From the NCBI GenBank assembly GCA_949752795.1, contig OX457061.1, positions 31,314,425-31,378,424 of the forward strand: a stretch of 64,000 nt of DNA, in the 5' to 3' direction. Shown in pieces: positions 20,330-32,749 of the stretch. The stretch is from Hyperoodon ampullatus (taxonomy: Eukaryota > Chordata > Mammalia > Artiodactyla > Ziphiidae). Position 1 is the stretch's first letter. Each line of letters opens with the position of its first letter. The translations under genes were made by a program, and so were the position numbers. The notes under the pieces are model-generated. The model was not told the DNA's origin. It saw nothing but the letters and a program-made list of their open reading frames with translations, and made no database searches.

Positions 20330-22900
20330 TTTTTGCATAAAAGGGCCTCTCCCTAAGAGGTAGTAACAGTTAACAGTTTGGTTGGGTATTCTTGCAGACC
20401 TTTTATGCATTAGCTGCATGTGTACATACCTATAGAAACATATAGTTTTCTGTTTTCCCCTGTAAATGATTTCTTACTGTACATATTCATATAAATATGG
20501 TTTTCTTTTTGTCACGTCAGTGCGTGTAAAGCTGCTACATTGTTTTGAATCGATGCATTGTATTCCTCAGATTGGTTATGACATAATTTGCTAAATTTTA
20601 ATTTAATTATACAATTAACAAACACTTTATTTTAAAGAATTCAGATATAATTAAATAATATAATCAGTATAATTAAATAAATTTAAAGCCCCTTTGACCA
20701 TCTTCCCTACTCCTAAGCTTCTCTCAGGAGATAATAACAGTTAACATTTTGGTGTATTGCAGACCCTTTTCTGTGCATTCCATGTAAATGTATGTACCTA
20801 TGGAAATGAATAGTGTTTGCATTTTTGCCCATAAATAATTACATGCTGTAATTTTTTTCAACATGATTGTGTTTGGTTTCTTGTTTTTACTCAACAGCAT
20901 GTCTTGGGGATCTTCCCATGTTGATGTTGATCTACCACACTCTTGAATTGCTCTTGTATAGTATTCCATCGTGCAAGTGATCATGGTTTAACTGTTCCTC
21001 TGATGATGGTGGTTTAGATTGTTTTCATTTTTTTCACAGCATTATGAACAACACTGCTTTAATATTCTTGTATGACACTCTTTGGGCACTTGAGTCAATT
21101 TTAAATATAAAATTTTAATTGATAACTGCCAAATTGTTTTTCAAAATGGCTTTACTTGTTTTTATTCTCACAAGAGTATGTGAATTTCTTCACACCTTTG
21201 ATAATTTATTAATATTAAGCTGTAAATTTTTTGCCAATTGAAGGTGTATGAAATAACATATTTTAAAAATTTCTTTTTCCTTGATTACTGATGAGTTGAG
21301 GACTTTCCTTTGTTTAGTTTTTTGGTATATTTATTAGTCATTTATAGTTTCTGCTTTGTGACTTGCCCATTTTTCTGTTGTGTTTGTTGTCTTTTTCTAT
21401 TGATTTGTTGGAATTTGCCTTATTGGTTAAAAAAAATTTTATCCCAGTCTTTTGTTATGTAGAAGTTTTAAATTTTGATGATGTCAAACTTGTAAATCTT
21501 TTCCTTTATGGCTTTTTTCTGTTCTTAGATTGCTAGATTTTTTTAAAGGGGAATGTTGAATTTTTATCGAATGACCTTTTACTTTCTGTCTAAAGGAGTG
21601 ATCATAATAATTTGTTAGTATAGTACATAATTCGTTTTTTAAAGGTAACAAACTTGTATACCGAGGTAGGTACTTTTTTTTTTTTTTAACGTGACTTTAT
21701 TTGGAAATAGCGTCTTTTTAAAAAAAATGTATTTAATTTATTTATTTTTGGCTGTGTTGGGTCCTCATTGCTGCACAGGCTTTCTCCGGTCACAGTGAGC
21801 GGGGACCGCTCTTCGTTGTGGTGCGCGGGCTTCTCATTGTGGTGGCTTCTCTTGTTGTGGAGCATGGGCTCTAGGAGCGTGGGCTCAGTAGTTGTGGCTC
21901 ACAGGCTCTAGAGCGCAGGCTTAGTAGTTGTGGCGCACGGGCTTAGTTGCTCCGCGACATGTGGGATCTTCCCAGACCAGGACTTGAACCCATGTCCCCT
22001 GCACTGGCAGGCGGACCCCTAACCACTGCGCCACCAGGGAAGCCCTATAATGAAAGATTTTAATGAATTTCTAACTATTGAACCTTCCTTAAATTCTTTG
22101 GATAAAATCTACTTGGTTATGATATAATTATCCTTTTGAAAAACTAGATTTCAATTTGTTATTGATGTATTTGTGTACTATACTCATAAGTTAGAATTAT
22201 AATGTATCTCCTTACTCTCTTTTTTCTTCCCTCCCTCCTTTCCCTCCTCCCTTCCTCCCTGACTCTTTCCCTTCCTCCTTGCCCTCTCCTTCTCTCCTTT
22301 CTTTTCTCTATAATTTTTTATGCTGCAGTTATGTTGTTTATAGACTGATTTAAGTGTTTTTAAACTCTATAATGGTTATATAACATAAAAATGAGTACTG
22401 AAAAATTATTTGGTAAATGTGTTGCATAAATTTATCTGGGTCTAGCACCTTTCTTAGGATAGATAGATCTTGGATTACCCTCTAACTTTTTTCCATAGTT
22501 ATTTGTATGTTCAAGTTTCTACCTGTTCGTAAGGGAATTTTGCTAATATATCGTTTTTTAGGAAAATTGTCCATTTCAACTATATCTTCACATTTAGTAG
22601 ATTAAATGCATGTTTTCTTACAATAAAAACACTCTCTAAAAATTTATTTCCTTTTTTTTTTTTTTGCTTCTAATATTATGTATTATTTTCATTCCTTCCC
22701 CTCTCCCCTCCATTTTTCAGACCTGCTGAACAATGTTCTGTTTTATTGGTCTTTTCCAAGAGAAGCTTTGGGTTGGCTTTATTGATTGCCTAGCTCTATC
22801 TGCCTGTTTTAGCATCTAATTAGTTTCTACTTTCATTTTTACAGTTTGCTTCTATTTCTCTGGCTGGGTTAAAAAAATTTTTTTTTTGTACTTTTTCCTC
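20330..22900 (-). mobile_element. Old L1M blocks, minus strand
   Basis: Two related stretches at about 20340-20570 and 20700-21060 share 'aacagttaacattttggtgt'-type text, so there are two diverged copies of one L1 3' region. From 21060 to 21660 and again from 22050 to 22900 the text follows reversed L1 ORF2 (tttattggtcttttccaaga, ctttattgattgcctagctc). A pyrimidine-rich tract lies at 22220-22310. Strong divergence prevents family assignment. Confidence 0.6.
21718..22046 (-). mobile_element. Long-form tRNA SINE, minus, nested in L1M
   Basis: Reversed long CHR-related SINE ('ggctgtgttgggtcctcatt', 'agtagttgtggctcacaggc', 'gcgccaccagggaagccc'). Its tail is 'aaatgtatttaatttattta' rather than pure A, typical of the older long form also seen at 41897, 51449 and 56337. 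Confidence 0.88.
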
Positions 22901-22990
22901 TAATAATTTCAGTTACAGAAGAGTTGCCAGACTAGGTCAAGGAACTTCTATATACTTTACCCAGAATCACCAACTACTGACATTTTGCCC

Positions 22991-23376
22991 CATTTATTTT
23001 ATTTTTTTTCCCAGCTTTATTGACATATAGTTGACAAAATTATATATATTTAAAGTGTGCAATGTGATGATTTGATATACAAATACATTGTGATTACCAC
23101 AATCAAGTTAATTAGCACGTTCATCACCTCACAGTTACCTTTTGTGTGTGTGCGTGCGCATGTGTGTGTGTGTGGTGACAACACTTAAAAATCTACTCAG
23201 CAAATTTTAGGTATATAAGATAGTATTATACAATATTATTAACTACAGTCATTATGCTGTACATCAGATCCCAAGAACTTATTCATCTTATAACTAGAAG
23301 TTTGTACTTTACCATTTCTCTGGATGTTTTTGTCTGTGCATAGTATTTTTTCAGAACCACTGGAGTGTGAATTGGA
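22991..23376 (-). mobile_element. 5'-truncated L1 3' UTR with 12-bp duplication, nested in older L1M
   Basis: The T-rich start 'catttattttattttttttc' and 'agctttattgacatatagtt' identify a reversed L1M-type 3' end. The flanks 'gacattttgccc' at 22979-22990 and 23377-23388 are identical. The older element reads continuously across the gap (accaactactgacattttgccc then agttacttctgattactt). Confidence 0.8.
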
Positions 23377-23388
23377 GACATTTTGCCC

Positions 23389-24035
23389 AGTTACTTCTGA
23401 TTACTTAAGTGGGTTAATTTTAAGAACCACATTACAGTTATCAAAATCAGGAAGTTTAACAGTGATACAATACTGTAATCAAAGCCACAGTCCATATTTA
23501 GATTTCATCAGTTGTCCAAAAAGGTCTTTTATAGATGTTCTTTCTCACTTGGGGATATGATTTAGGAAATGTGTTGCATTTAGTTGTCTCTTTAATGTCA
23601 TTTAATCTGGAACATTCCATCAGCCTTTTTTGTGTGTGTTCCTTGACCTTGACATTGTTAAAATATAGGCTAGGTGTTTGTTGTTGTTTTTTTCAGAGTA
23701 ACCCTCAATTTGAGTGTATATAATTAAATTAGTTCTGGTTATACATTTTTGGTAGAAATACTATAGAAGTGATGATGTGGTCTTAGTGCATAATATCAGG
23801 AATCACCTGATATTGTTTGTTTACAGTGATGTCTGCAAGGTTTGTCCACTGTAAAGTTATTACTTCCCTCTGTAATTAATAAATAATTTGTTAGGAGACA
23901 TTTGAGATGATGTAAATATCTGTTCCTCATCAGCCTTTCACCTCTGGGTTTAGTTTGTTATTCTATTTCAAGCCTGTCATATTGAAATTTTAGTTTATTT
24001 ATTTCAGGCTTTATTTTCTTATGTACGTAAGATTA
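23389..24035 (-). mobile_element. Old L1M fragment (host of the nested L1)
   Basis: The text 'tttagttgtctctttaatgt', 'catttaatctggaacattcc' and 'ccttgaccttgacattgtta' follows a familiar ancient L1M 3' region. It continues the sequence left of 22979. Heavily mutated. Confidence 0.6.
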
Positions 24036-24043
24036 TAAACTTT

Positions 24044-24047
<4 letters not shown>

Positions 24048-24089
<42 letters not shown>

Positions 24090-24280
24090 TGGTATGCGGG
24101 CCTCTCACTGTTGTGGCCTCTCCCGTTGCGGAGCACAGGCTCCGGATGCGCAGGCTCAGCAGCCATGGCTCACGGGCCCAGCCGCTCCGCGGCATATGGG
24201 ATCCTCCCAGACCGGGGCACGAACCCGTATCCCCTGCATCGGCAGGCGGACTCTCAACCACTGCGCCACCAGGGAGGCCC
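24048..24280 (-). mobile_element. CHR-type SINE, minus
   Basis: A T tract of about 40 bases and 'gtggtatgcgggcctctcac' lead to 'gcgccaccagggaggccc'. Duplications taaacttttctt lie at 24036-24047 and 24281-24292. It sits about 360 bp upstream of TMEM38B exon 2. Confidence 0.95.
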
Positions 24281-24638
24281 TAAACTTTTCTTAATGTATC
24301 ACTTTGACATATTAACCAGCATACTTACAGTAGGGTTGGGAATGAAAGGAGACAGTAGTTGGGGAGATTGTCTATAATAATGTACTACTAGGAAACTGGC
24401 AATAAGATCCTGAACAGAGCATTTTAAAGTTGCCCAAGTCACCCATGTCTTACCAAAATATTTCCAGTGTTGATTTAAAGAACAAAAGATATGTTTTATG
24501 ATGATCATGATTGTCACACTTATGAGTATGTTCTAGAAAATTATGAAATTAAGAAGTGTGTTTCTTTAGTGCCACTGGTACCTCAGGACTTGTTTAATAT
24601 ACAGTACCTCAGATGACATATTTACTTTATCATTTCAG

Positions 24639-24795
24639 GAGCAGCGGCGATGGCATGGAAGAATCCTCTGTCAAGCTGGTTTACTGCTATGCTCCACTGC
24701 TTTGGTGGAGGAATTTTATCTTGTCTACTGCTTGGGGAGCCTTTATTGATGTTTCTTGCAAACGACACTAATATATTACTGGCATCTTCAATCTG
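24639..24795 (+). CDS. TMEM38B: TMEM38B exon 2 (TRIC-B, second membrane region)
   Basis: The acceptor is 'atttcag' ending at 24638 and the donor is tg|gtaag at 24796. The exon completes a Gly codon begun in exon 1 and encodes AAAMAWKNPLSSWFTAMLHC, then FGGGILSCLLLGEPLLMFLA, then NDTNILLASSI and the first two bases of a Trp codon (phase 2). The glycine-rich FGGGILS motif is a TRIC signature in the second membrane helix, and the N-D-T triplet is a possible N-glycosylation sequon. Length and borders fit the mammalian exon as I know it. It is expressed as part of the spliced gene only; the intron on the right is about 19.1 kb. Confidence 0.95.
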
Positions 24796-26060
24796 GTAAG
24801 CTGCCATTGTGGTGAACTATGAGACATTCAAAAAAATCGGTAAATTGTTAGTAAATGGAATGTTTTTCTTTAAAAAATATTTTATGTTCTTAAAAGTTAA
24901 TGCATGTGCAAAGGAAGGAACCCAAATAATGTCGGATGTTTTAAGTGCAAAGTATGTCTCTTTCTCACCCTCCTCCCTTATCCTCTCCCAGAGGTGGGTA
25001 TTGTTGTCTTATGTATCTTTAGTGGAAGCATTTCAAATATGAAAGGACATCCAATATTTGACCCCCAACAGTTGATCTTGTGAACCTAACCTATACACAC
25101 AGTTATACAACATGATAATCAAGAATGTGGCCAACTACACAAAAAGTCCAAGTGATTACGATATTTATGGTAATTGTTTTTGGTAATTGTCATACTCTTT
25201 GTTCGATTTTTCAGAGCCTTATGAAATTTAACATTAATTTTATTTTGAATTTAGTTTTGAAGTGAAGAAAAAATGTTAGTAGGAATTGCTTTGGATTCTT
25301 GCAAATTCAGCTTCAGTTATCTTTAAGAGGGATGATACATCAAGCTAAAAAAAAGTGTAATACAAATCAGAGAGCTTTGTTACACCTAAAGCAAAAACTG
25401 TGCTTTTGATTAGAAACCATAGCAATGAAATACGTAACATTAGGAGCACTTGAAGTTAATTTTTATTGTGATAATTTTAAATGAATATGTAACCAATCAT
25501 AAAAGGGAATATTATAAATAGTAGTAGCAATGGGACAAATAGTGGGAACTAGTGGCAGTAGAAACTATTAAGAGTAGAACAATAAATTTGATAGCTAATA
25601 TTTATTGAGTTACTACCATATGTCAGCTAAATTATTTATATTCATTGTCATGTTTAATCACCAGAGTCCAATGAAGTAGCTATTATTATTTCCATCTGAA
25701 AAATGAGAAAACTGAGGCATAGAGGAACTTTGCTGAAATTTTCCTATTTAGTAAGTGATTGAGCTAAGATCCAAAACCAGTAAGTTTGACTTTAGAGCCT
25801 TGCCACTTACCAGCCACTGCCTCTCATTGATTTGTTTAACCATCTCTTAAAGTATATTCTTGCAGTTGCTATGTGTTTGAAAACACTTTCTCAAGGACTT
25901 TTATTTCTATAGCAATATTTTAAAAGGATATTAACATTTTGGAGAATTTCTTTTATGTGTGTAGATGCTTAAACTATATGAAAGGTAGGATATCCAGAAT
26001 CTGACACTTTTCATCACTTCCACTTCTGCTCCTGTATACTAACTACCACTATTGCTTGGA
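24796..26060 (+). other. TMEM38B intron 2, proximal part with a MIR
   Basis: A MIR is readable at about 25590-25815 (gctaatatttattgagttac, atgagaaaactgaggcatag, gtgattgagctaagatccaa). The rest is AT-rich intron with nothing recognised. Confidence 0.55.
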
Positions 26061-26590
26061 CAGTTGTAGTAGCTTCCTAAGTGTTCTAGCTGCTTCTTTC
26101 ATTATCCCCCTGAGTCTTTTCTTCACATAGTAGATAAAGTGATTATTTTAAAATGTTAGAACATATTACTCCTGTGCTCAATAGTTTCTTATCTTACTAA
26201 GAGGAAAATTCAAAACTCTTAACGTAGCCTATAAGGCCCTATAAAATCTTCCCTTCCACTCTCTTTGCTGTAATGTCTTTCTACTGTATGCCTGCTCAGT
26301 CTGTGCTAGCCACGTTGGCTTTGCCATTTCTTGAACACAAAGATGTTCTTCTGCCTCAGCGCCTTTGTGCTTGCTCTCTATTCTCTGTGATGTTCTTCTC
26401 CCAGAACGCTCATATTTTCTTTTCTTGGAGAGATCTTCTCTGAAAAAAACACCTCCTCTCCCATGACTATCACATCACACTTCTTTTTTTTTCCCCTAGA
26501 TTTATTACTGTCTGATGTGTTGTCTGTTTATTTCTTCTCATGTTGGTTTGTCTCACTCCACTAGAATAACAGCCTATCAGAGAAGGGACT
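26060..26590 (+). repeat. L2 fragment
   Basis: The strings 'aacgtagcctataaggccct', 'cacgttggctttgccatttc', 'gcctcagcgcctttgtgctt' and 'gctctctattctctgtgatg' follow the L2 3' half in + orientation. Diverged but easily recognised. Confidence 0.8.
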
Positions 26591-26999
26591 TTGTTTTGTT
26601 AACTGTGTGCCAAGTATTGTTCTAAGTTCAGTAAGTACATTGCTAAAGGAACGGACAGCTTGTGTTCTGTTATATGGGAGTTCTATAATTAACGGCAAGA
26701 AATTACAGATCTTGGTTAGTGATACACTAAATGAAATAAAAGTGCTTGTCTGTAAATATATACTTCCTTGGCTGAAACAAAAAGATACGTTAGAAATGGA
26801 AAATAAGAAATGCATTTTTATGTAGTGAATTAATACTATAGTATTTAAATATTTGTTAACTTGAGATCTTTTATTATGCCCATTTTACATAAGAGGAAAT
26901 TGAGGCTTGAAGAGTTGGTAAATGACAGGGTCTGGATTTCAACTTAGCATGATCTTAACCAAGAAGAGTTTTCATTATGAACAATATGTGTTTTTTAAT

Positions 27000-27500
27000 T
27001 TAAAAGTTTTAATTAATATTGGGTAGGTACAAAGGAACATTTATAAAAATATGCAGAGTATAAAGAATTATGATATAATAAAGATTTGTATATCCATCAT
27101 TTAGATTAAGGAAAAAATTGCCACTTACAAAAATATTTTATTATAAAGTGAAAATTCAAAAAACCACAAAACCCAAATATATAGCCTAGTGAATTATTGT
27201 TAGGTATATCCTTGAAACCATGACCCAAGTCAAGAAATAAAGCTTTGCCATCTATCCCAGAAGTTCCTTCTGGGTGTCATATTCCAATCACAACCCCCTT
27301 CCCACCTTAACCAGTACGATAACACGCTATTATCCTGACATTTATGGTAATCACTTCTTTGGATGTTTTTATAATTTATCATCCAGATGTTCATCCCAAG
27401 ACACTATAATTTCATTATGCTCATTAAAAAATCTAACGTCTCTCATATTTTATAGGTTCCCCTTCCATTCCTTTTTTCCCTTACAGTTTATCTCTTGAAG
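27000..27500 (-). mobile_element. L1M 3' fragment, minus
   Basis: The reversed L1M-type 3' sequence includes 'tatatagcctagtgaattat', 'catgacccaagtcaagaaat' and 'attatcctgacatttatggt'. Ancient and broken. Confidence 0.6.
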
Positions 27501-28699
27501 AACCAGTCATTTGACATGTAGACTTTTCTGTAGTCATGAGTTTGTTGATTGCATTCTCATGGTGCAGGTCATTATATTCCTCTGTTCTCTGTGTTTCCTG
27601 ACAATTGGCAGATTTATCCAGAATCCAAATCAGATTCAGGTTAGATTCCTTTGTTTAGCAAGACCATAAGAGGCCCAAAATGTCTGATTAGCTTTCTTCT
27701 TGTTGACATTAGCACTCTTTTATGCTTAATGCTTATCGTCTGTTAACTGAGAATTACAAAATGGCAATAGTCGAATTCTCTCTTTTCTTCCTGTGTATTA
27801 GTTGGAATAGTATTATAAATAAATACTTACTACTAATCATCTATTATTTGTTTACCCAGTTGTATAGTTCATATAGGAAAGGCAGGATAAATACTTGATT
27901 CTTTCTCTTTATTTACCAGTTTTTAAGATTATGATTTGGTCCCCTGCTATTCTCCAAAGGTGACCAGTTTTTTTTTGTTTGTTTGTTAAAATTTTTTTTC
28001 CCAGTAAATATGAACTCATGAATTTAAGCATATTTTATGGATTTCAATAAACTGGGATTTTCTCATTATTGAAGCTCAAATTGTTCCTTTGTTGGCCAGT
28101 GGGAATTTCTTCAGATTGGCTCTTAAGACTTTGATTAGCATCCTTGCTACTTAAAATAGGATTCATCTTGTACTTTCTTCTGGAATTACTCATTTCTCTA
28201 AGAAGCTCTGGTTCCTTTTAGTGAGAAATGGTATTTCAAGACCACAATCTGAGCACTAGACATGTTCATTATTCCTGAATTGGTTGTTTCTAGGTCTTTT
28301 CAGTGGACAGAGCTAGGAAAAATAAGGATAAAACAACTCATGAGTTCATTTGATATTTCTAATTCAAATTCAAGATCATAGAACTTTTATTTAACTTCTT
28401 TCCATTACATATGTATCTTCTTTCTCCCACACTAAGAATTTTGATTCTTAAGGGCACAAGACATGATAGAAATTAGGATATTCCAACACTGCTCATTTAT
28501 TCTGTATTGTTCATGCAATACACAATAGTTTTGAAGTAATAGTATGAATACCACCACTGATACGATTACTGAAAATATTAATTTTTTTGTGTATACACTT
28601 GTCGTTCTCTTCCTGTTTTTTAAATAGATGTACTATTCTACACTGTTATAGTAATAGCTATTATGTACTATACTCTTACCTTTTTATTCCCATTCAGCC
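27501..28699 (+). other. TMEM38B intron 2, unassigned
   Basis: AT-rich intronic sequence. Some phrases (ctgacaattggcagatttat, gattagctttcttcttg) hint at an old dispersed repeat that I cannot name. No exon was seen. Confidence 0.35.
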
Positions 28700-30330
28700 T
28701 TAGTTTTATAGCTAACTGTATATTTAATGTTTATCACCAGTCCTTATGTCTGTGTCTCTGGTAATTTTGGTTTTCTGAAGGTTTTTCTCTAGTAGGTTCA
28801 TTTGGAGTAGTAGTCCCTGAATTCTCATGTGTTGATAAATTTGTTTGTGTCTTTCTACTTGAAAGTCAGTTTTACTGGATATAAAATCATAAGATCATAC
28901 TTTCTATCTTTGAGTATTTTAAATATGTTACTCCGTCTTCTTGTGTTATAAAGCATTGCTGTGAAAAACTCTGATGATCATTTAATTTTCTTTCCCTTAT
29001 AAGTCACATGCTCTTCTTTTCTAGATGCCCAAAAGTTTCTTTTCTTTTCTTTCTTTCTTTTTTTATTAACATCTAGTAATTTAAATAGTTCTAGGTGTTG
29101 GTCATTTGGGGTCAGTCTTCTTAGGTACATGGTCTGTTCTTTTTAGTAGCTACATGGGTTTTTTTAAACTGAGAAAGTTATTTTAGTATTTGTACTCTTC
29201 TGCTTTGGTTTTCTCCAGGAACTCCTCTTGGCTGTTTTTTTGCCCTTCTTCAGTGAACCTTTTTATATCTTTTAAATTTTTAAAAAATATTTTCTTTTTT
29301 ACCTTCTATTTCTTTGAAGACACTGTTATTTTATTTCTCTTTGTTTTCCTTCTAGTTTGGTCTTCATTACTAAAATAACTTTTTTTCTTTATCTTTTTAT
29401 TCTTCCTGAGTATTGTATCTCCACTTCTCAGTTTTTCTAATTCTGATGTACACTGTTTTATGTGTTGTATCGCTCTTCTTAATGTCTTTACCTTGTTTTG
29501 AAATAGGAGGTTGCAGTTTTGACCTGTTTTGTGGACCCATTTTCCTGAGTACTTTCATTGTAGGGATTTTTTTTCTCTTATAATAAATGTGTATGGGGTT
29601 TGACCTTGATACTTTTCTGTTGGTAATTTTTATGTGGAATCAGGTTTCTTGAACCTTCAAGACAAAGTGGAATTCAGGAAAGATTTTCTGACTTCATAGA
29701 GCTCCTGTCCTGTGTCTGTTGTTTTTATGTAGTGTTCAAAAGATGATGACCTGCTTTCTGAGATTTCCTGGGTCCCTTCCCCAGTTTGGTCTGGACCTTC
29801 CCCTTCTTTTGTTGTTCTATGCTGCTCAGTTTTGATTCTACATCAGCAGTTTCTTCTTATTATTGGACTTGTTCTAGAAAGGAGCCTGGGTGGATCAGTT
29901 TTCAAAGTTCACAGGGACTACATTGGTCCAACCCCTTCAGACGTTATCATGGACTCTTTGTCTCACCTGGTATTGGAAATGTCAGAATCCTTCCAGTTTC
30001 AGCTGTTGTTGTTTTCCAGATTGGCCTGCTGTGCTTTCTAGTGAATTCCCATTAGCTATTTTGAAGCTGTTTTGTTCTTAGGTCCATTAGTTGCCACCTT
30101 GCTGTTTTCTTCTTCCTGCCAAGCAGTTTAGTTCTATGAATGCTGGTGATTTGCCTTTACCCATTTGCATTTTGGGATTTAAAGGGATACCTTGTCACAT
30201 AGTTTTGTTGTAAGTGCTATGGATGGGATTTTGGCTTTGCTATCCAGTTGCCCTGTTTTTATGAGGCAATTTGAAGAGATCAAAATCTAGGCAACTACTG
30301 CTGCCACCATCTTCCCAGAACAGTTGCCAT
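28700..30330 (-). mobile_element. L1M/HAL1-like 5' and ORF1-region remnant, minus
   Basis: The text 'catttggagtagtagtccct', 'gaaagtcagttttactggat' and 'gctggtgatttgcctttacc', ending 'ctgctgccaccatcttccca', looks like the reversed 5' half of an old L1 or half-L1 (HAL1). Open frames at 29786-30081 are within it and have no independent support. Confidence 0.5.
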
Positions 30331-31260
30331 TAGTTTTGATGTCCCCGTATGACCCTCCACCCTCAGCCCGATCCCATCTTCTCTCTTCCTTACTCATAGG
30401 TAACCATTACCCTTAATTTTGTACCTTTCATTCCTTTACTTTTCTATGCAGTTCTGACGTGTATTTTTCTAAATAATATAGTTTTTGAAAATTTTATAAA
30501 TGGAATCATATGTATGTATTTTTCAGTGACTTGGTTTTTTTGTTCAGCCTCTGTTCCTGAGATTCAGTCTTATTGTGTATGCTTGTAATTTATTACTTTT
30601 CGCTTCTGTATAGTTTATCAGAATGAATTGTCATCATATATTCATCCATTTCTCTGTTGACATAGAGTTGTTTCTAGTATTTTTTCTATTACAGTATTGC
30701 TAAGAACATGATGTACATGGGTAAGATTTTCTCTTGATATAGCTTAAGAGTAGATTTACAGAGTTATAGGGAAAGTGATTTTTAAGCTCTACTAGATAAT
30801 GAGAAATCATTTCCCAAAATGGTTATAATAATTTACATGTCTACTGTATTGCACTTAATCTAAGAACTGGACTTTACCAATAACTTATATACTTACATTT
30901 CTCTCCCCAATCCCATCTTGCTGCACTTTTTCCACAGTTAACCTCTACCCTGTGTTTATCTTTTTGTGAATATGAATATATGAATATCTTTAGATATTCA
31001 TATATATGAATATCTAAACAATAGATTTTTTTAGTTTTATTTGTTTTGGGCCCTATTTTAAAATGGGGTATTATACTCTGTATAGTTCTCTAGGACTTTT
31101 TTTCATTCAACATTATGTTACTAAGATTCATCTGTGTTTTGCTAGTAGCTGTAGTACATTCCTTCTCACTGTTGTATAATCTATTATATTAATAACTGTA
31201 TTTTATTTATTCTGATGAGCATTTTTATTGATTCTAGTTGTTGGGCATTACAAAACAACA
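30331..31260 (-). mobile_element. L1M 3' fragments, minus, with a 14-bp-arm inverted repeat
   Basis: Two stretches (about 30340-30850 and 30895-31260) carry L1 3'-end phrases in reversed order: 'ttataaatggaatcatatgt' and 'catccatttctctgttgaca' in the first, 'aaaatggggtattatactctg' and 'cttctcactgttgtataat' in the second. A perfect inverted repeat atatatgaatatct / agatattcatatat (30976-30989 and 30992-31005) lies inside. Confidence 0.6.
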
Positions 31261-31261
31261 A

Positions 31262-31490
31262 GAGCAGCCACTGATGTAGTACAGACACTTTTCTAAGTGC
31301 TTTACATTTATTATCTCATTTAACCTCACAAGAAACTGGTGAGGTAGGCTCTCTATTATTTTCATTTAATAAATGAGGAATCTGAGGCAAGAAGGGTAAA
31401 ATAACTTGCCCAAGGAATCACTGATATCTAGTAGCTGGAGCCAGCATTCAAACCTAGGCTACCTAGTCCTTTAGTCTGCACTTATACAGT
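31262..31490 (+). repeat. MIR element
   Basis: Clear MIR core: 'gtgctttacatttattatct', 'catttaacctcacaagaaac', 'aaataacttgcccaaggaat'-like text and 'tagctggagccagcattcaa'. Near full length. Confidence 0.85.
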
Positions 31491-32357
31491 GTACTGTTTT
31501 GGACTTGGGAAATACTGACATTGTCTTTGTGCTCACAGACCCTTAAATATAAAAAATGCTTGCTTAAAGACATAGTATATTTTACTGTTTTCTTTTTTAA
31601 GGTTTTAATGTTGAGAACAAATGTGTAATCTTTGCTTCATTTGATTTTAATTTGGGAAATTAAAATGATGTTTGTAATGTACTTTAAACTCTAGCAAGCT
31701 AAACTAAGGGAGTATGTGAATGTACTTATTGGCAAGGTCATCTTTAGTACAGTAGCTCATAGTGCTCACTTTTGGAGATTAGCACCATCTACTGGCAAAG
31801 GGAAACAATAACTTGGTATGTCATAGTATGTTTAATATTGTTTGGAAGACAGTGTACCCTTTCATAGGATTTTTCTTTTTGAAAACTGTTTCTGGGGGGA
31901 AATAAATATTTTGTAATTTCTCTGTGTTTTGATTTTTATGCCTCATTTTGTTTTCCTTTAACTTCCAAGTATCAGTTATATATTGCACATTTGCATAACT
32001 GAGACTGCATTTTTATGAGGAAAAGTACAACAAAAGGTATAGTTTTATAGGTCTGTCATTCTGTAATAGTCTTTTTCAAAGCATATACATAAAATTTTTG
32101 ATTTGTTAGAGTAGTAAGAGCAAGAGCAAAGCTCTCGTATTGGACTAATATGAACTGTATTTAGCTTACTGTTCTGTTTTGGCCTAGTTAAGTCATACTG
32201 TTTTGGTAGTCAGAAGCGGGAAATTAAGGGAGGGTGAAAACAGTTCTCAGAGACTAACCGTGGGAAGCTCAACTCTTGGTATTAACCTAAATTCTACTTT
32301 CGTCTTTCCTACTTAAACTGGGTTAGCTTTCATTTGTCAGTGAACTCGCATCCTGCT
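31491..32357 (+). other. TMEM38B intron 2, unassigned, with a CTCF-like word
   Basis: No exon or repeat was recognised. On the minus strand 31782-31797 reads gccagtagatggtgct, which resembles a weak CTCF core. Confidence 0.35.
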
Positions 32358-32749
32358 TGTATCCTGTTTTATTTTATTTTATTTTTAACATCTTTATTGG
32401 AGTAAAATTGATTTACAATGCTGTGTTAGTTGCTGCTGTATAACAGAGTGAATCATCTGTACGTATACATGTATCCCCATATCTCCTCGCTCTTGCGTCT
32501 GCCTCCCACCCTCCCTATCGTACCCTTCTAGGTGGTCACAAAGCACCTAGCTGATCTCCCTGTGCTATGCTGCTGCTTCCCACTAGCTACCTGTTTTACA
32601 TTTGGTAGTGTATATATGTCAGTGCTACTCTCTCACTTCGTCCCAGCTTACCATTACCACTCGCCATGTCCTCAAGTCCATTCTCTATGTCTGCGTCTTT
32701 ATTCCTGTCCTGCCCCTAGGTTCTTCAGAACCATTTTTTTTTAGACTCC

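Noticed and set aside
28700..30330. Possible host exon cluster (short frames at 29786-30081)
   Set aside because: The text follows an old L1/HAL1 5' region with no splice context or conserved protein.
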